DNA from: Paragorgia papillata
Lineage: Eukaryota; Cnidaria; Anthozoa; Scleralcyonacea; Coralliidae
DNA: 64,000 nucleotides
Assembly: GCA_035771165.1 (NCBI GenBank)
Contig: JAWNZC010000470.1
Location: 3,696,501-3,760,500, forward strand
Direction of reading: 5' to 3'
The notes under the pieces were generated by a model. That model was not told where the DNA came from. It did no database searches and saw only the letters and a list, made by a program, of their open reading frames with translations. The position numbers and the translations under genes are program-made. Below, piece by piece: positions 49,466 to 62,000 of this stretch. Numbering within the stretch: the stretch's first letter is position 1; each line of letters starts with the position of its first letter.

Positions 49466-49750
49466 CCCCGTTGTTCAGGCAATCGTGTTGTTAATGCACT
49501 CACATCCTTGCTTCATAGCATCAAAGGTTCAGTACATCCCATAGCTGTGGTGGTAAGTTACACGCATTGGTAATATCACGCACAAAATCGAAAAACCCTC
49601 TGAAGTACTATGTACTGCTAGCAAGAATGTCATAACATTGTCAACAAATATGAAATTTTCAAGCCGATATTCAAGTTGCATATACATAACCAAGGTTCTG
49701 CCCAGGAGCATGTGAGTGCCAGGTACCCACAGGCCCAGGGGCTCAACCTC

Positions 49751-49778
49751 CCCCCCCCCCCCCCCCCCACCCCCCCCC

Positions 49779-49833
<55 letters not shown>
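49751..49833. repeat. Poly(C) tract, ~83 bp
   Basis: Nearly pure cytosine broken by single A and T bases. Its true length is likely uncertain because such tracts are hard to sequence. Confidence 0.9.
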
Positions 49834-49835
<2 letters not shown>

Positions 49836-50018
49836 GAGAATATGTGAAAATTAGTAATCTGAAAATGATATTTTTCAAATGTGAGCAAGTGAAATTCATA
49901 ATCCTTTACATCGTGTGTCTCACAATTTTGTCAGACTAAATATTACTATACGTATTAAGTACTTATTTATTATATATTTACAGGTATATACATGCTAGGG
50001 CATGCTAGAATATACAGC

Positions 50019-50084
50019 ATGACGAATTATCTACGTAAAGCTAGGGCAAGGTTTCCTGCGTATGTTCTACGACTATCAACGCCG
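50019..50084 (+). CDS. HIBCH: HIBCH exon 1: start codon and mitochondrial presequence
   Basis: ATG at 50019 opens 22 codons with six Arg/Lys and no Asp/Glu, rich in Leu, Ala and aromatic residues. Donor GTGTAT at 50085 is weak but joins exon 2 in phase 0 to give LSTP|RMLSNGG, in line with the RM-containing segment of human HIBCH. The alternative is that translation starts at the ATG in exon 2. Confidence 0.6.
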
Positions 50085-53000
50085 GTGTATCATCTTACCA
50101 GCATTAATAAACAAAGTGCGAAGTGATTAGAGCCTTAATTACCCAAGTATCAGACAATCCAATCTGGCTTTGAAGGAATATCGTATTTCACCGAATCACA
50201 AGTCTGGTAGCTAATATTGTGTGCGTTGTGGTGCTGAATTTCACCAAATAATATTGTTTCAATAAAAAAAAAATTCACCAAGGACAAAAAAATACAAAAT
50301 GATGTATATTAATTAAAAGATATATAAAAAATACAACACATGGGGTTTTCCTATTGCATATTTGAGTGCCAGGCAGAAGGGTCTGTTTTGGCGTGAGTGC
50401 CGGGTGGCACTGCTGAGTGTCTGGTGCCACCACCCACCATGGGCAGAACCCTGCATAACTCGGTCAAGAGATCTGGACACAAGACTCAGCTAACCCAAGT
50501 CAAGAATAGTGTACTGCCAATGTGTACTGCCTCCCTTTGGTTGGTGGCAATTAATCTACAGTGCATGTATCAAAAATATGATTTATACATGTAGCCATTG
50601 ATAATGATTATTGATTAATGATTATACTTACATATCAAATCAAAAATTTTCAGGGGCCACTTCTTTTCAAGAAATTAGAAGATATAACCCTAATCACTTT
50701 TTCACGGGTTACTTCTTTTCAAAAAATTAGAAGATAGCCCATCCCCCATACCCCTAAATTTCCATATTTTCAGCAGTTTTCCAATTCAAAAATGTACCCT
50801 AACCCTAATCACTTTTTCAGGGGTTATTTCTTCTCAAAAAATTTTGAGATAACCTATCCCCCATACCCCCAAATTCCATATTTTCAGCTGTTTTCCAATT
50901 CTAAAACCTATCCTAACCCTTCAGGGGAATTAGTTCATTTAAAATAATTCTACCCTAAACTTAACCATACATGTATTATTTTTTATAAGTAATATGAGAG
51001 AACGTTGTAAGTTGGAGTTTCAATCAGATTTAAAACAGATTTATTTACCTGTATCCATGTTCCACGTACGTCCTACACCCAAGTGATACCTGTTTTTACG
51101 ACCTGTTTTTTGTTTATTATGATTTTCTTTAAAACAAAAAATTTTGATACTATATTTACTAAAATTATGACCTGGGGAATCTGGGGTACATTCTGCATGA
51201 CTTTCAATGGCTCGATGCACATGCCTGCACCACCACACACCTTTCAACTATTATATATTATATAAATGATGTGCTTATTTTTTGGTTTTGTTTTAGAGAA
51301 TGCTCTCAAATGGTGGTGCAGATAGTACTGAAGTAAGTGACATGTTTTTTTGCTGTTTGATTGCTTTTGAAACAAAGTTTAGGTTTTGATTATATACATG
51401 CAGTAAACTATGTACCTCTAGGATAGACTAGTCATCTGCAGGACAGGCTAGGATAGACACCCTCAGGACCAACTTACTTTAGGGTGCCTTCAGGGGTGCC
51501 GGAACCATGGGGGCAGCGAGGACAGCTATAAGATATTGTATTTAGTAAAGGGCACACACTTGCTTTTGAATTTATTTTATCACTCTAAGTTAAAATTTAT
51601 CGTGATTGACGATTGATGAAGTGAGTTCGGTGCATTATGCATGTGAATATGTGATTTAAAATGGAAATGGTCATGAATTTTAGATTAGAGGTAAGTGCAA
51701 TACATATTTATAAAGTGTCTGTGAGTTGTCAGTCTGTGTGCATCTTCCAGTAACAGATATTAAATTAATAAAGACAGCTAGACGGCTAATCCCACTAAAT
51801 CAAAAATTTCCTTTTGCTTGTTTGCCAAGTAAGCTGGTGCCCTTTGTTCAGATGCTGTCCCCGCTGTCTTAAGTTGCTTCATTAATAGGTTATGGTATTC
51901 CCTAATATGACATATTCTGAAATATTCCAGTAAGATTTTTTCTAAATTGAAGAAGGTAATGTACTCTAAAAAACTTGATATGTGTACAGTAAGCCAGATT
52001 ACATGTATTTTCTTTTCCTCAAACTAGGATCTTTTTTCTCTAACTCGCATCATTATTCAACTGATCAGTTTAACAGTGTATTTGTCATTTTTTTGCTTTT
52101 TATCTTTTCCCTTTCTTCTTTTCTAATTTATTTAATTGTTTAACCAATTTAATGTACAGTATATATACAGTAGTAAGGGGGGGGGGGGGGGGGGGGGGGG
52201 TGAATAGATTTACGGATCGGTGGATTTTGACCTAAAAACCAGTGCGGATTTCGGTTCCCATCGAAATTTCTGTCGGATTTGTGGATCCTGTAAAAGTACA
52301 TGGCGCATTGCTGATTTTCCCAATACCGCCATTTGCAGTAAGTTGAACTTGCAGCTTGCGTTAATTAAGGCATTTTTCATCGTTTTAAACTCTGCGTTCA
52401 TTGGACCGCGACGTATTGTTGCCAAGGGCCCAACGTGACGTTGCTATGGAGCTTTGACAAGGTTTCAAAGTGATTAAGAAGATAATTGTTTCTATGTCAC
52501 GTATTTTCGGTTAAAAGCGCCCTAGAACTTTTTGGCATACCACTCAAAATCTTCTTATTTTAGCATTATTGTGTAGCCTATATAGGATCAACAAACTTTT
52601 TATAAGGATCTGGAGGTTGAGAAACATATCAAACGATAAAAAAATCATAATTGTGAGCCATCAGATTTATACAGTAATCAATGCAAAATTTGTTTTTGTT
52701 CAAGCAGCATTTTCTTTTTGGCGTATCCCTCACAATCTCTTTATTTTAGCATTATTGTGTAGCTCATACAGTCAACAAACTTTTTAAGTACATGTGGAGG
52801 TTGAGAAACATATCAAAAGATAAAAAGATTTGATAATTGTGAATGTAGATATGATCAGTAGAAATCAGTTTTGAGCGCATGTTACGCGACATGGAAAAAA
52901 ATCTCCTCTTAATTTGTTATTCGTGGCAAAGTTGCTCTTTCTCCACCGGTTTCCAATATCTTATCAATAATTCTTCTGCTTAAGTCATCTGATAGAGCTT

Positions 53001-56000
53001 TCCCAACATTATATTGCCGGCCTTGCCGTAAATCGTTTACTATATCGTTTACTTTTTATAAAATCTACTCCCCACGAATTGAATAACAAATTATCACTTT
53101 GAAACCCTGTCAATGCAAGCTCAACTGCAAATGGCGGTAAGTGATCTCGGATTATGGATTTTGCTTGCAATTTTCTACGGACGCTGGATCTTATTCCTAT
53201 CTCGGATTGTGGATTTTGCTAGTTATTGACCAGATTATCATTGACGATGTTTTATTGTCATTGCCATGAAGAAAAAAGAAATGATCATAGACAAGTTAAT
53301 ACAATTGAAGTAATTGTCAACATGTTGAAGTAAAATTTGCGCGAATCGTGCGAATTCGTAAAGTTCAACAGAACTGATAACAGTGGATTCTGATTTCAAC
53401 GAAAAAGTAGGACGGATTCGCAGATTTGACAAAAAAATTAACGTATCGTCGGATTTTCGTACCCCTATTCCCCCCCCCCCCCCGTATAGTTTGAGGGCCA
53501 GTAGTTTTTCAGTTAACCAGTAACTGTCATCTGTCCTCGTGAAATAAAGTTATTATTATATCTTGAGTAAACTTTAAATGTGATTTTAAAAGTTTTAATG
53601 ATGTACGACAAGTCAACAGTAATTGACGGTACCGAAAAAGATGGCGGCGGTACATTTAACCACAATGCTTTGCGACCTCAGTAAGCAAGAACTTCATTCC
53701 TGCCAAAATTCGTTTTAAAACCCTATCTTCAGATATTTCTGCAAGAAACAATATTTACTGCACACAAAGGATTATGGTTAAATGTACAAGTCGCCATCTT
53801 TTTCGGTACGGTCAATTCAAATGATACATGTAAATAATTTTCTTCTTTCTTTTTTTTGCTCTGAAAAGGGTGTTATATTGGAGACCAAAAACTATGTTGG
53901 ACTAATAACTCTAAACCGTCCAAAAGCCTTGAACTCATTAAATTTAGAGATGATTAGAAAAATACATCCAGTATTAATGGTATGTAGTTTTTTTGTTTTA
54001 CAAGGTTATCATGCTTGTCTAAGGTTGCCATTTTCTCCCACTCACTACTTACAGTAGTTAATACTCTGTTGGCTTTGTGCACTATCGTTTTTACATATTA
54101 TATGGGAAATAACACTGTTTTAAGAATAATCAATGAAGAATCACACGATGCGTGTTTGGTAATACCATAGTAGATATGAGCCCATTAATCCGCCATTTTT
54201 CAATAATCGGTAATCGGTCGATTATTAATCGGCATAATTATGTACGAGTTGGTATATTTTTTTCAATGGTTGGTTCGAACCCTGTCTGGGGCCTCAGAAA
54301 TCTTCTCTGCGTAAGTGAGCTTGACGAACGTCCACCGAACGTCCACCGAGATCAGTGGTTGCGGGTTTGAGTCTCGTCTGGAGCTCAGCGTTTTCTGAGT
54401 AATAATAATTTATGACAGCTTGTACAGCAAGAACTAACAAAGTTTTACAAAGCTGAAAGTCGTATATTACGTAACGATTACAGTATAATGTTAAGAAGAC
54501 GCTTGGGTCAGGCGTTCACTCGGGCTATGTTATAAGAATCTAAGGGTGAATGTGGTGCATACTTCACTCAGGTGAACATACTTACGATCAAGACAGTTGT
54601 CAGCCACGTCTGATCACTGTTCAATAAAGTACTCAAAATCTACCAACAATGTGCAAGAACACTTTGATCAAAAGGCAAAGCTTTTCAACTTTTTGTCCAA
54701 CTCCAAAAGCGAAAGGAGCAAATAACTTACAACATGCCTCACGACCTCACTCAGTCACACGGCTAACAACTCACCGGAAGCATGGCTAGTAGCGGGAGTA
54801 AATCGTGCAAAAAATGCAAGATCGTGACACCCCAAAAAAATAAACCGAAACCTAGACTCGGTATACCATATAGTAGCCCAAGTAATTAGTTGGTTTTTAA
54901 ACCATTTATCTAAAAATGAATGTGGTGCTTGTCGTGCAGCGTTTGGATGTATTCGAGCTTTCCTTTTTTGATTTTTGTTTATTTCTTAATTTAACCCTTA
55001 TAAAAATTTCCGTTTGATGATTCAGTTTATATATGATTTGTTTTTTCTTTGCCAAAGAAATGGGAGAAAGATCCAAACGTTGGTGCGATCATCATAAAAG
55101 GTTCTGGTGAAAAAGCTTTTTGTGCTGGAGGCGACGTCAGAGGTAGAACTGCAGTGGATATATATTCGATTATAAATACAAAGTTGGCAGAATTGAGGGG
55201 GGTGGGGCTCACAAATTGTCTCTCACTAATGTGATTTTCACTTTGTAAAATTGCCTTTCCATGAAAATAGCCACCCCACCGCACATAACCATCTTACTGA
55301 AACTAATCCTAAATCATCCAACAGTCAGTGGCCACACCACCGTAAGTAGCCACACCACCATAAGTAGCCACATCACCATAAGTAGCCACACCACCATAAG
55401 TAGCCACACCACCATAAGTAGCCACACCACCATAAGTAGCCACACCACCATACGTAGCCACACCACCGTAAGTAGCCACGCCACCATAAGTAGCCACACC
55501 ACCATAAGTAGCCACTTTACCATAAGTAGACACGTCACTATAAGTAGCTACACTACCAGGCTCCAAAAACTGAGAATAGCAGGGGCGGTGACACTTTCTG
55601 GTATCCCACTGGTGATCGTGTGATACTCGGTGGATATCCTGGAAACTTTTTTTACTCTGACATGGTGATACATCTTTTGTGTAGCTGTTGCCGAGGCTGG
55701 TATGGTTGGAGACAGGCTGACTCAGGATTTCTTCAGAGAAGAGTACCAACTAAACAATGCTATCGGTGAGGGGGTCATTGGTTGTTTTGCTTGTATACAT
55801 GAATGAGAAATATGCTATTTATTTTTATTTTGTTGCAGGCACGTTAAAAACTCCGTATGTTGCTCTTATAAATGGAATTACTATGGGTGGGGTAAGTTAC
55901 TGTGACCTGTATGCGTTAATCTCTGACACGAGGCGCTGATTGAGTGACTTTGTTAATATATGAAGCAAGATTGGTTGTATATGGTATAGTAGCCTCCTAA

Positions 56001-59000
56001 AGCAGACGTGAGGAGTTTCCGTTGCACTCGTATTTACTTACACGCATTTTGCCCATAAAAGACAAAATGACACGTTGTTTACGTACAATATCTCATGTAT
56101 ATATATATATATATATATAAGCAAATTTGAATGAAGTGTAATAAGATTTATTTAGTATGCAAATAACCCACTGCATACGTCACATTGCATGACTTTATTG
56201 TAAAATTACTAGTGTGACGTATGCATTGGGTTATTTGCATATCAAACAAATCTTATTTTCTCAAGAACGAAGTGAGATAAAAACAGTATGAGGTGTTATC
56301 ACTTCAAATAAAACAAACTTTCAAAATTTCATATACACTTTAAGGTAAAAAATTACACTGATAAATCAAATTACTATAAGTAATATTTTCTTTATCATTT
56401 TTTTGCATGTAGAATGCGTGTAAAACACACAAACATAACAGATTTAAATTGTAATATTTTTCAGGGTGTTGGCCTTTCGGTTCATGGTCATTTCAGAGTT
56501 GGAACGGAAAAGACGCTTTTTGCCATGCCAGAAACTGCTATAGGTAATATTTCCACTTCTTTCTCTGACAGCGAAGAGCATTGTATTCTTCCTCTGTGTT
56601 TTGAATTTTTCTGGTAATCTTCCTGTGAGTATTGGTTGTTGCGTGGACGCACTCAAATTCTAAACCTTTTACATTTCACACAAGATTATTCGACACTATA
56701 ATCTCTGAAGACGTTAGGTCCCACCCTTTTTATAACTTATTTTATTTTATTTTCAAATGTGAGTGATTTTCGTGTTTGTGATGTGAGTAAGACCTGACAA
56801 TCAACACCTACATCTTAGCTGTGATCCGTGGTCTGAACTGTGTCGTATGGCGGCTGCCTGGAGCGCCTTTCATATGCCTCGACAGTCGACACGGCCACGT
56901 TGATCTGCGTCCTTCATAATTCAGTCGCTGGCTGTGAGTAAGGATGATTAACCTCCACATGAGTCCTTTATCCATTGACACCTTTTGATAAACTATTGCC
57001 GTTTGCTCTTTATGAACTTTGTCTCCTTGCACCTACTAGCATCACTTCATTGTCGATTAAAGTTAGTGGACTTTACTATACACATTTAACTAACCTGGTC
57101 TTACAATTCACTATTTATTTTACATTTTAGGTTTATTTCCCGATGTTGGTGGTAGTTTCTTTTTACCAAAGTTGCAAGGACAGCTTGGCACGTTTTTAGC
57201 TTTGACAGGTGATATCTTTGATATATGTATATAGCAACAGTGTATTACTTAAGTCTGATAGCTTGTTCCACACATTACGTGGACGTTTTTATCCAGGCAA
57301 TAGTTTCAGTGCGCCTATCTGTGTTTTTAGTCCATAAAAAACAAGCTCAGTAGAGTGAGACGGTTTTCGGTTAACCCGAAAAAATCGGTTCCATTTAGAG
57401 AATGGTTTTGCCGGTTTCCTTTATGGTGAAAAACAAAAAAAAACGAAAATAACGGAAAACCGAAGAACTCATTGAGAACATGTCTTAATATATTCTTAAA
57501 TTCTCTATTTAACGCAAGTAGTGCATTACCCTTCGTTTATGTTTACAGGCGCCATCTTTGAATAATGCGGTATATGTTATCAGCGTATTGCAGGTGCTGA
57601 TTACGATGGCCCAAAGCGAAAGGTCGTTTTTTTCGTGTCGGTTTTCGGTTTCGTTTTTTATGTCATTTGACGGAAGATGAAGCTCTACATGCAACTGCAT
57701 GCTTGCCAGTAAAGTAACAGTTCAAGGTGTTCATAATCTACGAAGACTTCTTCAACATATTCCAGATAACATTACACGTGTTACTAATGGAACTGCATTG
57801 CGCTCTGCTCTATCGTTTTCAAAAGATTTAGGAGTTTAGCTTCGCCTGGTTGTGAAAACCTGACCGTGGAAGAAGTCTCATTATACGTGAAATTTATTAA
57901 AACTTACTGCTTTTCGTTTCTATCGATGAAATAGTCAGACGACCATTTGTGGAGCTTCACTGACGAATAACAAGTTCCTTACGCCACCAGTTTAAGGTGG
58001 CTCCATACAATTTCTTGAAAAATGGAAAATACAAGTTTGAGAGAACAAAACTCGTGATTAAACAATTCGGAAAAAGAATAAAACTAAATGTTATGCATAG
58101 TTAAACAGTCTGACAATCAAAAACTGTTACCAAATAATTAGCAACAGTTGTTGCTATGGAAACAATGACGTTTCAAAATGGCTGCCAATTACCCTTCAAA
58201 CTAATTTAATTCGAAAAAAACTTTGGTGACCCCCAATTTTTTTTTCATTAAAACTTTTCTTGAAGTATGAGTAATCAATAAGCCGATTTAAAAAAAATTC
58301 TGTGGAACGAATAATTTTTTCCCCAGAAAAATCATGTTTGTTAATTTTTCAAAAAATTGGGTCTACGGAATTTTTTAAAATCGGCCTATTAATTACTCAT
58401 ACTTCAAGAAAAGTTTTAATGAACTCGTGTTTTGGACTCTCAAACTTGTATTTTCCATTTTTCAAGAAACTGTATGGAGCCACCTTTGTTGAATTTGACG
58501 ATATTTTCCATATTGGTTACACCTTAATTCCTATAGAATTAAGCATCAAAGCGGGTAACATTGAGCTATAGTTTATGTCGAGGGTGGAGTGCACAAATCT
58601 TTTGTCTTATACGTTCATTAATATTTATACAGTAATGCTGTTCTTGGCTGATTGCTTCATTATACCAAAAATACAATGTGTTCAGCAAGCGTGAAGGTGC
58701 ACAAACGTGAACAAAAACTTAGACCAACTCGCGTTTCCAGACAATTTATTTCTAAGGACTATGTTTACACAATTCTACATTTCTATTTGATCTTAATATA
58801 ATGTTGGACGTATGATCTTGTTTTCCTAATAGGAGAGAAAATAAAGGGATATGATGTTCACCTTGCTGGTGTGGCGACGCACTACGTGTCATCTGAGAAG
58901 GTTAGTTTTGTATGTTGATGTGAGCCAGCGTGTATTTGTTTACTTGCCTGGATTCATATGCGTAGGAGACAGGGGGGCAATTGCTCTCCCAAGTTATTTG

Positions 59001-62000
59001 AAAAAGGAAAATTCGGGGACTTTCTGCTAGGAATTTTGGGCAACTTTGACATGTATTGCTTTAGAAATGTTCACGAAAAATTCATACGTTAGGGTAAGAC
59101 TGAAAAATACGCCTCAAAAAAAATAAAATAAATAAATAAATAAAAAAAAATAAAAAAAAAGAAAAGAAATCGAAAAAAAAGAAAAAGAAAAAGCAAAAAA
59201 AAAAGAAATCGATATTTAACCCTAAATTTTTCGGCCCCCGCAAAAAAAACAACCCAACAAAACAAACAAACCAGAATTGGGCTGCTATGCCTATGCCTGG
59301 ATTAATAGCGTTACACCACATGATTATTATTTTTATTATAAAAGTAAATTATTTTTTACACAACCCCTTATTGGTTAATATCAATTTTGGGATATCAGCT
59401 TTGTACTGATTACGCAGTTTCTTCAGAGGTACAATAAAACATGGGAATATAATATAAGTCGGATGAAGTTCTCCAGGGGATTTGTTAAAAATCTATCTTT
59501 TAATTGATATTTAGATTTCAGAACTGGAGGAAAACCTGACGAGTATGGAAAAACCTACACTAAAAACAATCCTTCAGATGCTAGAAGTTTACCACAAAAA
59601 TGTATGTAAACAACATAAAACTTTATGACAGTGTCAATAGTCGCTGATGGACTTTATAAATATAATACGATATGTTTCAAATATAAGCCTTATGCATCTT
59701 CTTTCGTTATAGAAAGATAGATTCCTTTATTTACATAGGGTAGCTCATTCAGCCTATAAGAGATTAAAAGTAGCGTGCTGCGTACTAGGCAGTGTTTAAA
59801 CAACAATCGAAATATAGTAAGGTTAGATATACTGCCGAAACAAAGAACGTACGAGTCTAACGTTTCGAGCCATAGTCAATCGAGATATGGTCTGGAAACT
59901 CAGCTTTGGTCTATCTTTTTGTTCGCCTTTATGCATTTTTGTGCACGGTGCACGGTCACTGAACACATTGTATTTTAGTATAATGAACGAATTGTCCAAT
60001 AGCAACGTTTCAGTTCAATCACTCAACCGTGCTATTTAAATATTAATAAACCTAAAACAAAGGATGTGCCCGGTGTAAGGTACGGTTCAACATAAAATCA
60101 CAGCTCATTATAGGCGCTTTGAAGTTTGCCGAGTTTCCAGACCATATCTCGATTGACTATGTTCGAGCGAAGGCCCTTCTTCAGAGAGAAACGTTTCTCT
60201 CTGAAGAAGGGCCTTCGCTCGAAACGTTAGACTCCTGCGTTCTCTGTTTCGGCAGTATATCTAAACTTTAATACTATATAAGAGATTAAGCTGCATGGTA
60301 TCAGTAGAGGCCCTATACTTATAGTATAAATAATATACGTGAAAAAATTTCTCAATTTTGATTGGTTAAGAGCAGTGCAGTTTTAAGGAAATACAGTGAA
60401 AAAATAGATAAATACAGGGCAAATTTTTGAAGCCAATGAAAAACAATAAAAATTGAAAAGAGCCAATCACGTTCTACAGCAGATTTTGACGGATGACATT
60501 TTCCAATCTCGTACCCATGCAGGCTCTTCCTGCACGAAATAGACAAGGATGGCGGCCAACATTTGGAATAAAGGAAAACATTTCGTTAAAAATTTGAAGC
60601 TAATTATTCATTATTGTCAAGTAAAGTGCCTGCAAGAAAACTAGAAGATTCTTAGTGCTTTAAGTAAACTTTTTCGAGTAGTGGCAGAAGAAGCAAAGCG
60701 TTTTTAAACAACCAAATATATACGAGGAGTGGACACTGCAAAAAGAAAAATGTAAGTTAAGTACAGTTCCTTGAACATTTTTTTCATGTATATTATTAAT
60801 AAGTTATGGCATGGTTTTTCGTGCAATTTGGAGAAATATACACTAGTGAGTTTTTCGAAGACCTTAAATAGCACTCGTCCTTCGGACTCGTGCCATTTTG
60901 ATAGTCTTTGAAAAACTCACTCGTGCATGTTTTTTTCCAAATTGCAATCGAAACCATGCTATTCCCTATACATATACAATATCTACCAACTAAACAAAGC
61001 TAAAACCAATATAATTATTCGTTCGTGCGTTCATTCATTTGTTTGCTCGTCCGTCCGTCCGTTTGTCCGTCCGTCCGTTTGTCCGTCCGTTCGTCTATCC
61101 CTTAATTCGTTTGATTGATTGTTTGTTCGTCCATTTGTTTGTTTGTCTATTTTTTTTTGGTTTTGTTTATTTTGTTTGTAGTTTTATCCATATGTATTCC
61201 TTCACCCTCGGTCATACAGTGTATCCTTAAATAAAATGAGATTTTTGGCAACGGCATTGAGCAAATCATTGCGGTGTGCAAAAGTAACAATACAAATTTG
61301 GACAACTTTTTATTTCTATTTTTGTTTTTTCCAGAGCGTATCAGCTATGAACAAGGACTTTGTATTAGCACCCTATTTAGATATTATTAACAGGTATGTA
61401 TTTCAACATTTAAAAACGTCTACTGCTCTTTTATTTGTATCTTGTAGAAACCATATGTATAAACATTTTTAGTAGCCTGTTGCAAACGCTGCATTGTGGC
61501 TGACTGTACTACTCACTATATATTTACAGTCAAAATGGAAATACCTTCCCACTTCCGCTTCTGTAGTCTGTTGTGTAATGTGTGTTACTGTATTTCTGTA
61601 GTCGCTACTGAAGCGTGAGGAAAATGTGTTGTCGAAAAATGTGAATAAAAAATATAATTTGGCTTTCATGGAATTTAATCATAATATAACGAATGTTTCT
61701 CCAAGTCGATACCAACAAACAAATATAAATCAAGAATAAGCGACTTTTATTGCTAGATTTTTCTCACGTTTCTATAGCGGCTACAGAAATACATTAATAC
61801 ACAACAAACTACAGAAGCAGGGGTGGGAAGGTATTTCCATTTTGACCGTAACAATTAGACAACAGTGTTGAACATTGAGTCCGAGTTGTCTGTATGTACT
61901 GTATATGTTACGACTATTGCTCATATACAACGAGGACGAGTTGTATAATTTTTAGTGTAAACCATTTACTAGTCGGACAAAATATTTTAAAGAAACTAAC

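Larger units (their letters stand above)
50085..53868. other. HIBCH: HIBCH introns 1 and 2
   Basis: Intron 1 (50085-51296) holds a ~114-bp tandem duplication at 50640-50930. Intron 2 (51333-53868) holds the G-run at 52178-52200 and a duplicated ~100-bp segment at 52553-52845. No other exon seen. Confidence 0.7.
57209..58832. other. HIBCH: HIBCH intron 8
   Basis: Holds a short open frame at 57699-57839 ([20 protein letters not shown]...) of unknown nature, the inverted-repeat element at 57992-58488 and a family E fragment at ~58580-58763. Confidence 0.6.
59765..60290. repeat. Two head-to-head family F repeats, one interrupted by a family E MITE
   Basis: Left copy: TAAAAGTAGCGTGCTGCGTA ... 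AACGTTTCGAGC, then the MITE at 59871-60161, then GAAGGCCCTTCTTCAGAGAG. Right copy: the inverted sequence from 60193 to ~60290. The join forms the palindrome at 60162-60223. Removing the MITE restores the order seen at 7165-7320. Confidence 0.85.

Noticed and set aside
49529..49899. Glycine-rich frames on the minus strand and proline-rich frame on the plus strand
   Set aside because: Translations of the poly(C) tract.
50790..50820. ACCCTAACCCTAA, telomere-like
   Set aside because: Only two units, contained within a local ~114-bp tandem duplication; not a telomere or interstitial telomere array.
55309..55749. 146-residue minus-strand ORF with GGVATY repeats
   Set aside because: Translation of the 18-bp minisatellite and the antisense of HIBCH exon 5.
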